The notes under the pieces were generated by a model that had not been told where the DNA came from, ran no database searches, and saw only the letters and a list, made by a program, of their open reading frames with translations. A DNA stretch of 64,000 bases, taken from NCBI RefSeq assembly GCF_002868845.1, contig NZ_PKUB01000038.1, positions 42,329-106,328 of the forward strand. Direction: 5' to 3'. The first letter of the stretch is position 1. Every line of letters starts with the position of its first letter. Positions 43,584 to 51,771 of this stretch are shown here, piece after piece. This stretch comes from Desulfuromonas sp. (GTDB lineage: Bacteria > Desulfobacterota > Desulfuromonadia > Desulfuromonadales > BM501). A program made the translations under genes and the position numbers.

Positions 43584-44954
43584 ATGATCGAAGCACCCTC
43601 TCACCGCCTGCCTCCCCAGAATCTTGAAGGGGAGATGTCCGTTCTTGGCGGGGTTCTCCTGGAGAATGAGGCCCTCAACAAGGCGCTTGAGATTCTGCGT
43701 CCCGAGGATTTCTACCGGGAAGGCCATCGCAAGATCTTCTCCGCCCTCATCGAGCTGTCCGATAAGGGGGAGCCTGCCGATCTGGTGACTCTGACCTCCG
43801 CCCTCAAGGGCCAGGGGGAGCTGGAGGCCGTCGGCGGCAGTACCTACCTGGCCACCCTCGTCGATTTCGTTCCGACCGCCGCCAACATCGTCTACTACTG
43901 CAAGATGGTCAAGGAAAAGGCCGTCTCCAGGCGCCTGATCAATGTCGCCACAGAGATCGCTTCGCGCGGTTACGGCGGCGGCGAGGTCGAACAGACCCTC
44001 GACTGGGCCGAGAAGTCAATTTTCGACATCACCGGGATGCGTACCCGGCCCTCCTACTTTTCCACCAAAGAGATCCTCAAGGACACCTTCAAGACCATCG
44101 AAAAGCTCTTTGACCGCAAGGAGTTGGTGACGGGGGTGCCTACCGGGTTTACCGACCTGGACCACATGACCGCCGGGCTCCAGCCTGGCGATCTGGTGAT
44201 CCTCGCCGGCCGTCCCTCCATGGGCAAGACCGCATTCTGTCTCAACCTGGTGGAGTATGCCGCGGTTCATCCCGAGACGCCGGTGCCCACGCTCGTCTTC
44301 TCCTTGGAGATGGGGAAGGAGCAGCTGGTGCAGCGCATGCTCTGCTCCGTCTCCCGAGTCGATGCCAGTCGTCTGCGCACCGGGCACCTCGGGGATTCTG
44401 ACTGGCCCAAGCTCACCAACGGAGCAGGCATTCTCTCCGAGGCGCCGATCTACATCGACGACACTCCCGCGATCTCGGTCCTTGAGGTCCGTGCCAAATC
44501 GAGGCGGCTGAAGGCTGAAAAGAACCTCGGCCTGATCGTGGTCGATTCCCTGCAGTTGATGCAGGGCAGCAATCCCGAGAGCCGGCAGCAGGAGATATCC
44601 GAGATCTCCCGTTCCCTCAAGGCCCTCGCCAAAGAGTTGAGTGTCCCCGTGGTGGCTCTCTCTCAGCTCAACCGTTCCCTGGAGAATCGAACCGACAAAA
44701 GGCCGATCATGGCCGATCTGCGTGAGTCCGGCGCCATCGAACAGGACGCCGACGTCATCATGTTTGTTTACCGCGAGTCGGTCTACTGCGAGGTCTGCAA
44801 AAAACGGGACGGTTCATGCGACAAGGGGCATGAAAAGGACGCCGAGATCGTCGTCGGCAAACAGCGTAACGGCCCCATCGGCACCGTAAACCTGACCTTT
44901 CGCGGCGAATTTACTCGCTTCGAGAACCAGTCCCGCCGCGAAGATAATTTCTAG
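43584..44954 (+). CDS. dnaB: Replicative DNA helicase DnaB
   Basis: A 456-residue hexameric helicase. The N-terminal domain (about 5-105; PPQNLEGEMSVLGGVLL) binds primase and loader; the RecA-like motor has Walker A GRPSMGKTA and VVDSLQLMQG. Near the C-terminus residues 402-416 form CEVCKKRDGSCDKGH, a C-x2-C-x6-C-x3-H cluster between MFVYRESVY and the IVVGKQRNGPIG arginine-finger region, absent from E. coli DnaB. The rest is standard. It is followed by a terminator. Confidence 0.96.
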   Translation: MIEAPSHRLPPQNLEGEMSVLGGVLLENEALNKALEILRPEDFYREGHRKIFSALIELSDKGEPADLVTLTSALKGQGELEAVGGSTYLATLVDFVPTAANIVYYCKMVKEKAVSRRLINVATEIASRGYGGGEVEQTLDWAEKSIFDITGMRTRPSYFSTKEILKDTFKTIEKLFDRKELVTGVPTGFTDLDHMTAGLQPGDLVILAGRPSMGKTAFCLNLVEYAAVHPETPVPTLVFSLEMGKEQLVQRMLCSVSRVDASRLRTGHLGDSDWPKLTNGAGILSEAPIYIDDTPAISVLEVRAKSRRLKAEKNLGLIVVDSLQLMQGSNPESRQQEISEISRSLKALAKELSVPVVALSQLNRSLENRTDKRPIMADLRESGAIEQDADVIMFVYRESVYCEVCKKRDGSCDKGHEKDAEIVVGKQRNGPIGTVNLTFRGEFTRFENQSRREDNF

Positions 44955-45260
44955 AGAAAGCGATTTGCCAGAGTGGTGTATGCCGCCGCCCTCCAGGGCC
45001 CTGTGGATTTTTCCGCGGGGCTTTTTGTTTGAAAAGCATCGGATAATGTGCAAATCTGTGAAACAGGGGTTCGCTCACTGACTTGACTTGCGGCGGCCCG
45101 GGTGGGTTGTGTACCTGGTGATCCCCAGTAGAATGTTGACAGGGTTTCAGTCTGCCCGGTATGCCGAGAAGGTCTGCCGGGGCGAAAGAGGACTGGCCCA
45201 GACAAGGGGTCGTGGGGATGTTGCCGGGTCCTGAAAGGGCCGGCGAAAAGGGGGTGTCTC
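44955..45260. other. Intergenic region between dnaB and the Cys-rich gene
   Basis: No gene is seen. It holds the dnaB terminator and possible promoters for the next gene: TTGACT at 45083 without a clear partner, and TTGACA (45136-45141) with a weak TATGCC 18 bp later. Confidence 0.55.
44998..45026 (+). terminator. Terminator of dnaB
   Basis: 10-bp arms (44998-45007 and 45012-45021, two G-U pairs) followed by five T. Confidence 0.8.
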
Positions 45261-45731
45261 ATGGGGGTCTTTAGTCGCAAGGACAACAGGGCGGGCAAAC
45301 GTGTCGACAAGCCCAAGGAAGAGGGTCAGGAGCTGACCCTGGTGACCGATTGCTACTGCGCCAATGGCCACAACCTCACCAGTGACCTGGCGACCTTCGA
45401 CGGGTTCAACGGGATTACCATCACGTTGCGCAACAGCCGGCAGGAGGGGCTCCTCTGCCTGAGTCCCCTCATCGGCGACACGGGGCGGTCCTTTTTCAAT
45501 TTCGAGGGTGAGGCCGGGGAGATCGTCGAGATCTGCTGCCCCACATGCTCCGAGCCGTTGCCGGTCTACAACGAGTGCGTCTGCGGGGCCGACCTCGTCG
45601 CGTTTTTCTCCTCCCCCAAGGTTGACTTCGGCAATTGCATCGGGATTTGCCAACGAATCGGCTGCCTGCATTCGGAAATCAAAAGCAACCGTGATCTTCG
45701 TCTCTTCAGCCGCCGGGGTTTTTTTGACTGA
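45261..45731 (+). CDS. Cysteine-rich putative zinc-binding protein, unknown function
   Basis: A 156-residue soluble protein with 11 cysteines. A basic, hydrophilic N-terminus (1-25) precedes CYCANGH (31-37), Cys66, CCPTC (92-96), CVC (106-108), then NCIGIC (125-130), Cys135 and His137. The spacing suggests two or three zinc sites, or redox pairs. There is no signal peptide. I do not recognise the family by name. ATG 45261 follows AAAGGGGGTG. It stands alone between the dnaB terminator and the possible structured RNA. Confidence 0.72.
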   Translation: MGVFSRKDNRAGKRVDKPKEEGQELTLVTDCYCANGHNLTSDLATFDGFNGITITLRNSRQEGLLCLSPLIGDTGRSFFNFEGEAGEIVEICCPTCSEPLPVYNECVCGADLVAFFSSPKVDFGNCIGICQRIGCLHSEIKSNRDLRLFSRRGFFD

Positions 45732-45817
45732 GCTTCGCCTTTCGAAGGTCTGCGGGCTTGGCCTGCCCTTCTTTTTTCGGACGGGGAGCCTCTCGGGGCA
45801 GTGGCCCGCATGGTGTG

Positions 45818-45847
45818 TTTAAAGATTCATCACATTGTGCCTATATG
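45818..45847 (+). promoter_or_regulatory. Candidate promoter of the structured RNA upstream of etf
   Basis: TTTAAA (45818-45823), 18 bp, TATATG (45842-45847). Start would be near 45854. Confidence 0.35.
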
Positions 45848-45853
45848 GTGGGC

Positions 45854-46047
45854 AAATATTGTCCGAGTCACGGGGTTGAGAGGAACACAATGGACCGGGA
45901 AACCGTTGGGAAAGGGGGGTCGATAGGGCCTCCCCGAACCGGCACGAAACCTGCTAATCTACCAAAATGTAAACAGATCGGACACGACGGCGTGAATCCG
46001 ATTTGGGCGAGGCGGCCCGCGGGATTGTTATCCCGGGGGCTTTTTTT
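45854..46047 (+). ncRNA. Possible structured RNA, about 195 nt, upstream of the etf operon
   Basis: Between a possible promoter and a clear terminator lies a stretch with several paired segments: GGGG/CCCC around 45916-45937, and a long hairpin ATCGGA-CACG-ACGG-CGTG-AA-TCCGAT (45977-46002) directly before the terminator. It matches none of the riboswitch classes I could check by eye. It could be a leader controlling etfB, a separate small RNA, or nothing. A small open frame begins at 45890 behind AGAGGA but runs through the terminator, so I do not call it a gene. Confidence 0.35.
46015..46047 (+). terminator. Terminator upstream of etfB
   Basis: 10-nt arms (46015-46024 and 46031-46040, one mismatch), 6-nt loop and seven T. 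It lies 97 bp before the etfB start. Confidence 0.8.
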
Positions 46048-46143
46048 GTGGAAAAAAATTGAGAAATTGCTTAATATTTCGTCACTAAATGTCCGTTGTC
46101 AGGTCGTCCCCTTCGGCCGCCGCCCTTAAACGAAGGAATGCCT

Positions 46144-46956
46144 ATGCTTGCCATTGCCTGTATCAAGCAGGTTCCCGACACCACACAGGTTCAGATCGAC
46201 CCCGAAACCAATACCCTGATCCGGGAAGGAATCCCCTTTATCGTCAACCCTTACGACACCCATGCCCTGGAGGAGAGCCTCGCCCTGCAGGACCGCTTCG
46301 GCCTGCGGTCGGTCGCCCTTTCCATGGGCCCTCCCAATACAGAGGCGACCCTGCGCAAGGCCTGCGCCCTCGGGGTGAACGAGGCGATCCTCCTCTCCGA
46401 TCGCTGTTTCGGTGGAGCGGATACCCTCGCCACGAGCAAGGTTCTCTCCGCCGCTATCGAGCGCCTCGCGGCAGAGGAGGACCTCGGCATTGTCTTCTGC
46501 GGCAAGCAGACGATCGACGGTGACACGGCCCAAGTCGGCCCGGGCATCGCTTCGCGTCTCGGGCTGCACCAGTTGACCCTCGTCGATCGTATCGAGAAAC
46601 TCGATCTGGAGAAGAAGACCATTCGGGTGCGGCGCAAGCTCGAAGGGCGCCACGAGGTCGTCGAGGCGCCCTTGCCGGTGATGATCACCGTCGTTCGGGA
46701 ACTGAACCGCCCCCGGTACCCGACCGTGCCGATGCGCCTGACCGCCCGGGATGTCGATGTGAAGACCTGGGACAACGGCGTCCTGCAACTCGATCCCGAA
46801 ACGGTCGGTCTGAAGGGCTCGCCGACATGGGTGAGCAAGATTTTTTCCCCAGAGCGCGATCAGGGCGAGATTATCGGCGACGGGGCGAACGACCCGGAGG
46901 GGACGGCGCAACTGTTGATCGACAAGCTTCTGAGCAAGGACCTGCTGGCCCTTTAG
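46144..46956 (+). CDS. etfB: Electron transfer flavoprotein, beta subunit
   Basis: A 270-residue beta subunit that accepts electrons from acyl-CoA dehydrogenases together with EtfA. MLAIACIKQVPDTTQV, NPYDTHALEESLAL and GKQTIDGDTAQVGP (nucleotide site) are family signatures. ATG 46144 has GAAGGA six bases upstream; an in-frame ATG at 46138 touches the Shine-Dalgarno and is unlikely. First gene of etfB-etfA-oxidoreductase; 26 bp to etfA. No acyl-CoA dehydrogenase is adjacent. Confidence 0.94.
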   Translation: MLAIACIKQVPDTTQVQIDPETNTLIREGIPFIVNPYDTHALEESLALQDRFGLRSVALSMGPPNTEATLRKACALGVNEAILLSDRCFGGADTLATSKVLSAAIERLAAEEDLGIVFCGKQTIDGDTAQVGPGIASRLGLHQLTLVDRIEKLDLEKKTIRVRRKLEGRHEVVEAPLPVMITVVRELNRPRYPTVPMRLTARDVDVKTWDNGVLQLDPETVGLKGSPTWVSKIFSPERDQGEIIGDGANDPEGTAQLLIDKLLSKDLLAL

Positions 46957-46982
46957 GGCCCGGTTTCCAAAGGGATATGGAT

Positions 46983-48329
46983 ATGGAAGAGAAGAAGAAA
47001 CTGAAAAAGCCCCGCGGCAAGGCCCGGCTCATCGAGGGGCGCTGCATCGCCTGCGGCGAGCGCTGTCTGTCAGTCTGCCCCGTCGACGGCATTTGCATGA
47101 ACGCAGCCGGCGAGCCCGAGATCATCCCTGAAAAGTGCATCGGTTGCGTCAAGTGCATCAAGGTTTGCCCGGCCGAGGCCCTGGAGATGTTTTACACCCC
47201 CGAGGAACAGGAACTCCTCCGCCAGTGGGAGGCGCAGCACGGCTCCGCGGAGGAGGAGGTCGACGACGAGGAGCGCCAGAGGCGGGAGATGCTCGCGCGC
47301 TACAAGGGAGTCTGGGTCATCGTCGAGCAATACGCCGGAGAGACGGCCAAGGTTTCTTGGGAACTGCTCGGCAGCGGTCGCGAGTTGGCCGACGCCATCG
47401 GCGTCGAACTCGCCGCGGTCGTGATCGGCCAGGACGTGGAGCACCTCTGCGCCGAGGCCTTCGCCCACGGGGCGGACAAGGTCTACCTTCTCGACGCCCC
47501 GGTCTATGCCAACTACCGCACCGAGCCCTTTACCGAGGCCCTCGTCCACCTCGTCGAAAAGCACCGGCCCGAGATCATCCTCATGGGCGCGACCGGCCAG
47601 GGGCGCGACCTCGCCGGGGCTGTGGCGACCGTCGTCAAGACCGGTCTGACCGCCGACTGCACCGGGCTTGCCATCGACGAGCACGGCAACCTCGCCCAGA
47701 CGCGGCCGGCTTTCGGCGGCAACATCATGGCGACCATCATGTGCGATCGCTTCCGCCCGCAGATGGCAACTGTCCGTCCGCATGTCATGGCGATGCCCGA
47801 GAGGCGCGAAGGGCGTGAGGGCACGATCGTCCGGGAGGATTTCGCTCCCCGCGAGGAGGATATCCTGGTCAAGGTCCTGGAGGTGATCAGCGACAAGGAC
47901 GGCAAGGACCAGGTCGATATTGCCGGGGCCGAGATCATCGTCTCCGGGGGCCGGGGGCTGATGAACGGGGAGAATTTCGCCATCCTTCGGGAGTTGGCCG
48001 ATGAGCTCGGCGCCATCGTAGGCGCCTCGCGCAGCGCGGTCGATGCCGGATGGATGGCGCACAACCGGCAGGTCGGCCAGACCGGCAAGACAGTGCGGCC
48101 CCAGATCTACATCGCCTGCGGCATCAGTGGGGCGATCCAGCACAAGGTCGGGATGCAGGACTCGGACGTGGTGATCGCCATCAACCGCGACCCGGAGGCG
48201 CCGATCTTCGAGGTGGCCACCTACGGCATCGTCGGCGACCTCTTCCAGGTCGTGCCGGCGCTGACCCGCCGCATCCGTGAACTGAAGCAGCAGCGCGGCA
48301 AGGCCGGTGCTGCCCGGGCCGCCGTTTGA
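46983..48329 (+). CDS. etfA: Electron transfer flavoprotein, alpha subunit with N-terminal ferredoxin domain
   Basis: A 448-residue EtfA. Residues 15-70 add a two-cluster [4Fe-4S] ferredoxin: CIACGERCLSVCP (with an unusual C-x2-C-x3-C-x3-CP spacing) and CIGCVKCIKVCP. The EtfA body follows (about 105-440), with the FAD site GGRGLMNGENF and VGASRSAVDAGW. I take ATG 46983, eight bases after AAAGGG; ATG 46977 is too close. The ferredoxin fusion suggests electron exchange with the adjacent Fe-S oxidoreductase. Confidence 0.94.
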   Translation: MEEKKKLKKPRGKARLIEGRCIACGERCLSVCPVDGICMNAAGEPEIIPEKCIGCVKCIKVCPAEALEMFYTPEEQELLRQWEAQHGSAEEEVDDEERQRREMLARYKGVWVIVEQYAGETAKVSWELLGSGRELADAIGVELAAVVIGQDVEHLCAEAFAHGADKVYLLDAPVYANYRTEPFTEALVHLVEKHRPEIILMGATGQGRDLAGAVATVVKTGLTADCTGLAIDEHGNLAQTRPAFGGNIMATIMCDRFRPQMATVRPHVMAMPERREGREGTIVREDFAPREEDILVKVLEVISDKDGKDQVDIAGAEIIVSGGRGLMNGENFAILRELADELGAIVGASRSAVDAGWMAHNRQVGQTGKTVRPQIYIACGISGAIQHKVGMQDSDVVIAINRDPEAPIFEVATYGIVGDLFQVVPALTRRIRELKQQRGKAGAARAAV

Positions 48330-48365
48330 ACGCCTCCCCTGACATGAAACGCAACGAGGTCTGAC

Positions 48366-50345
48366 ATGCCGATCAACCATACGCTCTTCGTCCCCATCTT
48401 TCTCTTCGCGATCCTCTTCTTCTGCTACAGCTGCTACCGGCGCCTGCAACTGGTCGCCCTCGGCCAGCCCGAGGACCGCTTCGACCGGCCCGGAGAGCGC
48501 CTCGCCGCGATGTTAACCTACGCCTTTGGGCAGAAGCGGGTGCTCGCGCGCCCCTTCGGAGTGAATCATTTCGTGCTTTTCTGGGCCTTTCTCTTCCTGC
48601 TCGGAGCCAATGGCGAGTTCCTCCTCGAGGGGCTTCACCCCGCCCTGACCCTCGCCCAGCTCCCGACCCCCCTGCACCACGGCCTTGGCTTCATCTTCGA
48701 CGCGGTCTCACTTCTCGCCCTGGTCTGCGTCGGCGTGGCCCTCGCTCGGCGCCTCTTTTTCCCCCCCGACTACCTCGGAACCGACTACACTTCCCCCCGT
48801 AGCGGCGAGGGGCTGCTGATTCTCGGGATGATCGCCGTCCTCATGATCGCCTTCTTTGTTCTGCACGGGGCGCTCATCGCCCTGCACGGCCCCGAGCCGT
48901 GGCGGCCGCTCTCCGCCCTGACCGGCAACTCCCTCGCCGGGCTTTCGGCGGCCTCTCTGGAAGGTGTGGCGGTCGCCGCCTGGTGGGTGCATGCCATCGT
49001 CCTTCTCGTTTTCATGAACCTGCTGCCGCGCAGCAAGCACATGCACATCCTCACCGCCATTCCCAACACCTACCTGACGACCCTGGGAAAACCGAACACC
49101 CAGCCCCGGGAGACTTTCGAGAAGGGGGAGCGCTTCGGTGCCGGCGAGGTCGAGCGCCTCTCCTGGAAGGACCTTCTGGACAGCCTGACCTGCACCGAGT
49201 GCGGCCGTTGCCAGGACCTGTGTCCGGCGCACAACACCGGCAAGGCTCTCAACCCCCGTCGCATCGTCCACAACATCAAGGTCAACCTGATGGATAACGG
49301 CGCAGCCCTGAAAGTTCCGGGGGCCCCCCGCAAGCCGCTTATCGTCGAAGGGGAGGTCGAGGGCGCTGCAAGCGAGGAGGCGATCTGGGACTGCACGACC
49401 TGCGGGGCGTGCCTTGAGGCGTGCCCGGTCCTCATCGAGCAGATGCCCAAGATCGTCAAGATGCGCCGCTATCTCGTCCAGGAGCAGGCCCGGTTTCCGG
49501 AGGAACTTCTCAACCTCTTCGAGAACACCGAGCAGCGCTCCAATCCCTGGGGGATCGCCCCTGGCGAGCGTGCCAAGTGGTGCGACCCATTCGGCGAGCG
49601 CCCCTTCGAGTCCGGCCAGACAGAGTACCTTTTTTTCGTAGGCTGCGCCGGTGCCTTTGACAACCGCAGCAAGCATGTCACCGCCGCGGTGGCCATGATC
49701 CTCGATGCCGCCGGGATCTCCTGGGGGATTCTCGGCAAGGATGAACTGTGTTGCGGCGACAGCCTGCGGCGGCTCGGCAATGAGTATGTTTTTGACCGTC
49801 TGGCCGAGCAGAACGTGACGCTGTTTCAGAAGCGGGGGGTGAAGAAGATCATCACCCAGTGTCCCCACTGCTTCAGCACCCTGAAGAACGATTATCGTCA
49901 GTACGGCCTGGAGGTCGAAGTGGTGCACCACAGCGAATTGATCCAGAGCCTGCTCGCTGACGGCCGGCTGCGTCTTGAGGGGACCGCCCCCCAGGGCAAG
50001 CTGCTCTTCCACGACTCCTGCTACCTTGGGCGCCACAACGACACCTATGCCGCTCCGCGCGAGGCCCTGACGGCGGCCACCGGCAAGGAGCCCGGCGAGT
50101 TCGTCCGGAACAGCGAGAAAGGCTTTTGCTGCGGCGCCGGGGGCGGTCGCATGTGGATGGAGGAGCTGACCGGAACCCGCATCAACCTGGAGCGGGTCAA
50201 GGAAGCTCTGCAGGAGCAGCCCGACACGGTCTGCGTGGCGTGCCCCTATTGCATGACCATGCTGGAGGACGGACTCAAGGACGAGGGGGCCGAAAACGTG
50301 CGGGTCAAGGACGTCGCCGAGGTGGTGGCCGAGGCGCTGGAGTAA
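48366..50345 (+). CDS. Membrane Fe-S oxidoreductase, probable Etf:(mena)quinone oxidoreductase
   Basis: A 659-residue protein. About six helices (residues 5-240) form a cytochrome-b-like NarI-type membrane domain. A ferredoxin module follows with CTECGRCQDLCP and CTTCGACLEACP, then two CCG (heterodisulfide reductase HdrB-like) domains with CCGDSLRRLGNE, CPHC, HDSCYLGRHND and CCGAGGGRMW. This matches the EMO-type enzymes that pass Etf electrons to menaquinone in Geobacter and syntrophs. It is directly downstream of etfA, and the region ends at a strong terminator. Confidence 0.88.
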   Translation: MPINHTLFVPIFLFAILFFCYSCYRRLQLVALGQPEDRFDRPGERLAAMLTYAFGQKRVLARPFGVNHFVLFWAFLFLLGANGEFLLEGLHPALTLAQLPTPLHHGLGFIFDAVSLLALVCVGVALARRLFFPPDYLGTDYTSPRSGEGLLILGMIAVLMIAFFVLHGALIALHGPEPWRPLSALTGNSLAGLSAASLEGVAVAAWWVHAIVLLVFMNLLPRSKHMHILTAIPNTYLTTLGKPNTQPRETFEKGERFGAGEVERLSWKDLLDSLTCTECGRCQDLCPAHNTGKALNPRRIVHNIKVNLMDNGAALKVPGAPRKPLIVEGEVEGAASEEAIWDCTTCGACLEACPVLIEQMPKIVKMRRYLVQEQARFPEELLNLFENTEQRSNPWGIAPGERAKWCDPFGERPFESGQTEYLFFVGCAGAFDNRSKHVTAAVAMILDAAGISWGILGKDELCCGDSLRRLGNEYVFDRLAEQNVTLFQKRGVKKIITQCPHCFSTLKNDYRQYGLEVEVVHHSELIQSLLADGRLRLEGTAPQGKLLFHDSCYLGRHNDTYAAPREALTAATGKEPGEFVRNSEKGFCCGAGGGRMWMEELTGTRINLERVKEALQEQPDTVCVACPYCMTMLEDGLKDEGAENVRVKDVAEVVAEALE

Positions 50346-50373
50346 CGATCGCTCGAGTCGCTATCCTTAATTG

Positions 50374-50424
50374 AAACACGTCAAGCCCCGGGAGGATCTT
50401 CTCTTCCCGGGGCTTGACGTGTTT
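50374..50424. terminator. Perfect 20-bp hairpin terminator after the etf operon
   Basis: Arms 50374-50393 and 50405-50424 are perfectly complementary over 20 bp, with an 11-nt loop and A3/T3 at the ends. Confidence 0.75.
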
Positions 50425-50984
50425 AGATCGACCAGCTTCGAGTTGCTTTTTCAGGGCCATCGTATGCATCTTTTACGCTGATTGCTTGAATCTATCCCAC
50501 TTGCAGGCCTCGGCCTCCTTTTCTTTAAGATATTACCCTGGCAGCAATCCTTTAATAAGAGCGTGCAGCGTGATAAAGCTGGAATGGTGTCTGTTTATGG
50601 CACGGGAAGTTTCCTTTGGAGTAGATTAAATTTAACCGACTTTGATATTGGTTTAAATTAAGCCAAAGGTTGATGCTGATGCAGAAAAATGGTGGAATTT
50701 CAGGGGGCGGTCAAAAAATGCAAAGGAGCAGATTGACAAACTCTGTCTAATTATTAGGATAATGTAAACCTTTCAAGGGTTACTGCTTTCCCTTTGAGTA
50801 AGAGAACAATGTCTTGGGCCATGGTCGTCTGGAAGTTAATATTGGTGGTCTATCGATCAAAAACGATGACGAAAGGAGGTGGGCCTAAGTATTTGGTGCT
50901 TCCACGCAATAAGAGAGTTTTGGGTCTCAGGGTCATTGGAGCTTTTGAACTGTGGGTAAACTAAGTTCAGGGAAGGAGAGTTTT
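50425..50984. other. AT-richer non-coding region upstream of the secreted protein
   Basis: 560 bp with visibly lower GC than the flanks. A 71-codon open frame at 50414-50629 has no credible features. A promoter (50733-50760) and a leader of about 215 nt for the secreted protein lie in the second half. A GEMM-like fragment near 50868 is discussed under rejections. Confidence 0.6.
50733..50760 (+). promoter_or_regulatory. Candidate promoter of the secreted-protein gene
   Basis: A consensus TTGACA (50733-50738) is followed by TAGGAT (50755-50760; 16 bp) or GATAAT (50758-50763; 19 bp). Confidence 0.5.
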
Positions 50985-51497
50985 ATGAAGAAACTTTTTG
51001 TCTTGGCCATGATTGCACTGTTTGGACTTACTTTTGCTGGAATCACAACCGCGACAGCGGAAGAGTGCGGCACAGGTTCGCCGGGCTATTGGAAGAATCA
51101 TCCTGAGGCCTGGGGAGTTATGAATATCACAGTAGGAGGTGTAACGTATACTGTCAATGAGGCTATTGACATTATGAAACTACCTGTCAAAGGGGATAAG
51201 TCCTTAACCTTGTTTCCTGCGGTGGTAGCTGCCATGCTGAATGTTCAAAACAACTGTCCTCCTCCTCCTTCTCCTCCTGATTGCCCGCCGCTCACAGAAA
51301 CACAATGTTGGCCCAATGGGGAGTGCCGTCCTATCGAACAAGCGAATCTTTGGCTCGCCGCTTACGGTGTGGGTACGGATGTCCGGGCCAATAGCGAAAT
51401 GTGGCAGTTCAGCCACGGTGAGAATATCTACTTGTGCTTGGATGCGTACAACAACGGCTTTCTGCCTGGCATCCCGTCCCGCGACAGCTTCGAGTAG
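50985..51497 (+). CDS. Secreted protein with GYWKNHPEAW motif, unknown function
   Basis: A 170-residue exported protein. A typical signal peptide (1-25, cleaved after TTATA) is followed by ECGTGSPGYWKNHPEAW. This C-x-T-G-x-PGYWKNHP motif recurs in secreted or surface proteins of many environmental bacteria but has no assigned role that I know. Eight cysteines remain in the mature chain, with a Pro-rich stretch (92-102). ATG 50985 has GGAAGGAGAG upstream; upstream in-frame codons are spurious. Base composition is more AT-rich than in the neighbours, which suggests acquisition by transfer. Confidence 0.82.
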   Translation: MKKLFVLAMIALFGLTFAGITTATAEECGTGSPGYWKNHPEAWGVMNITVGGVTYTVNEAIDIMKLPVKGDKSLTLFPAVVAAMLNVQNNCPPPPSPPDCPPLTETQCWPNGECRPIEQANLWLAAYGVGTDVRANSEMWQFSHGENIYLCLDAYNNGFLPGIPSRDSFE

Positions 51498-51511
51498 CTT
51501 CTGATGTGTCA

Positions 51512-51547
51512 GGCGGCGGGCCTGGGAAAAATGCCGGGCCCGCCGTC
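51512..51547 (+). terminator. Hairpin after the secreted-protein gene
   Basis: 14-bp arms (51512-51525 and 51534-51547, two G-U pairs), 14 bp after the stop. There is no T-run, so termination efficiency is uncertain. Confidence 0.5.
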
Positions 51548-51705
51548 TCTGCGTGAAATTAAAACCCTCGATTCCCTCCCCTTCTTTCCTCTCCCGACAT
51601 CTTGTCTTCAGATCACCCACAAGAAAGTCTTGGCGCAATAATACGGGCAGGGTGGGCTGCCTTTTAAGGATATTTCTCCCTGATGCCAAGGGGGAAGGCA
51701 TAAAA

Positions 51706-51745
51706 GAGGCCCCCGCGAACCAGTTCGCGGGGGCCTCTCGCTTTT
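51706..51745. terminator. Bidirectional terminator
   Basis: Perfect arms (51706-51720 and 51723-51737; the real loop is probably CCAG) with an A4 run before and T4 after. It ends the minus-strand small lipoprotein gene and possibly readthrough from the plus strand. Confidence 0.78.
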
Positions 51746-51771
51746 AGCAGTGCTGCAGGTTTCGGGCGGGC

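Noticed and set aside
45890..46129. Small open frame with AGAGGA upstream in the etf leader
   Set aside because: It runs through the hairpin and terminator at 45977-46047 and ends next to the etfB ribosome-binding site; the translation has no plausible domain.
50414..50629. 71-codon open frame after the etf terminator
   Set aside because: It begins inside the terminator hairpin arm, has no ribosome-binding site and no recognisable protein features.
50850..50910. GEMM-like fragment GACGAAAGG followed by GGGCCTAAG upstream of the secreted-protein gene
   Set aside because: It resembles part of the c-di-GMP-I core, but GCAAACC upstream is missing, GACGCAAAG lacks one base, and there is no AGCCnGGnTGCCG receptor segment downstream.
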